DNA of 5,350 bases from Actinomycetes bacterium (GTDB taxonomy: Bacteria > Actinomycetota > Actinomycetes > Actinomycetales > Cellulomonadaceae): NCBI GenBank assembly GCA_023389545.1, contig JAEWEI010000285.1:1-5350 (forward strand), in the 5' to 3' direction. Both the position numbers and the translations under genes were made by a program. The notes beneath the pieces were generated by a model. It did no database searches and was not told the DNA's origin. It saw only the letters and a list, made by a program, of their open reading frames with translations. Shown here one piece after another: positions 5,278 to 5,350 of the stretch; the first letter of the stretch is position 1, and each line of letters starts with the position of its first letter.

Positions 5278-5350
5278 ATGTCTGACTTCTCGCGGCTCCT
5301 CGAGCCGGCACGCTGGGGCTCCCTCGAGCTGCCGAACCGCATGTTCATGC
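5278..5350 (+). CDS. NADH:flavin oxidoreductase, old-yellow-enzyme family, N-terminal 24 codons only (3' truncated by window edge)
   Basis: The last 73 bases encode M-S-D-F-S-R-L-L-E-P-A-R-W-G, followed by S-L-E-L-P-N-R-M-F-M. The pattern L-x-E-P-x-x-x-G-x-L-x-L-P-N-R-x-x-M is the conserved N-terminus of old-yellow-enzyme-type FMN oxidoreductases, which reduce activated C=C bonds or related substrates with NAD(P)H. In this family the L-x-N-R segment begins the TIM barrel. The frame is open to the window end, where the next expected residue is the conserved alanine/proline. The start is chosen from AAAGG 8 nt upstream and the normal distance to the motif. The gene is divergent from the XRE regulator, its probable controller. 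Catalytic residues lie outside the window, so single-domain OYE cannot be told apart from the longer dienoyl-CoA-reductase-like form. Confidence 0.8.
   Translation, partial: MSDFSRLLEPARWGSLELPNRMFM

Overview
The window is uniformly very GC-rich, with G or C at almost every third codon position. It carries a NarL/DesK-type two-component pair and an XRE regulator with a MmyB-like ligand-binding domain. Together these point to a high-GC actinomycete chromosome; I would not commit to a genus. I see no tRNA, rRNA, CRISPR array, insertion sequence or phage gene.

Layout. Positions 1-570 (+) hold the C-terminal part of a sensor histidine kinase, cut by the window edge exactly at its phospho-accepting histidine. 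Its response regulator follows at 567-1214 (+), joined by an ATGA stop/start overlap. A 203-bp non-coding gap (1215-1417) contains a small hairpin, two GGGAC-type boxes spaced 23 bp apart, and a perfect 7-bp inverted repeat. An atypical/extended SDR family NAD(P)-binding protein (NAD-dependent epimerase/dehydratase-like) occupies 1418-2416 (+). It converges on a minus-strand operon, and a long hairpin at 2429-2481 separates the two. That operon, read right to left, is a small Atu4866-family protein (4143-3853) overlapping by 20 bp an ATZ/TRZ-type amidohydrolase (3872-2493). An XRE/MmyB-like regulator (5133-4279, -) lies upstream of it in the same direction. It diverges across 144 bp from a gene starting at 5278 (+), of which only 24 codons are present. 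Those codons match the N-terminus of old-yellow-enzyme-type NADH:flavin oxidoreductases.

How the parts may work together (inference). The two-component pair is self-contained and may or may not control its neighbours. The XRE regulator most likely controls the divergent flavin oxidoreductase, the usual arrangement for this family. The SDR, amidohydrolase, Atu4866 protein and flavin oxidoreductase together look like a small-molecule conversion or detoxification neighbourhood, but no substrate can be read from the sequence. The features most worth a second look are the Atu4866/amidohydrolase coupling, the GGAC-type boxes at two separate upstream regions, the perfect palindrome before the SDR gene, and the Tyr-x3-Arg in place of Tyr-x3-Lys in the SDR.
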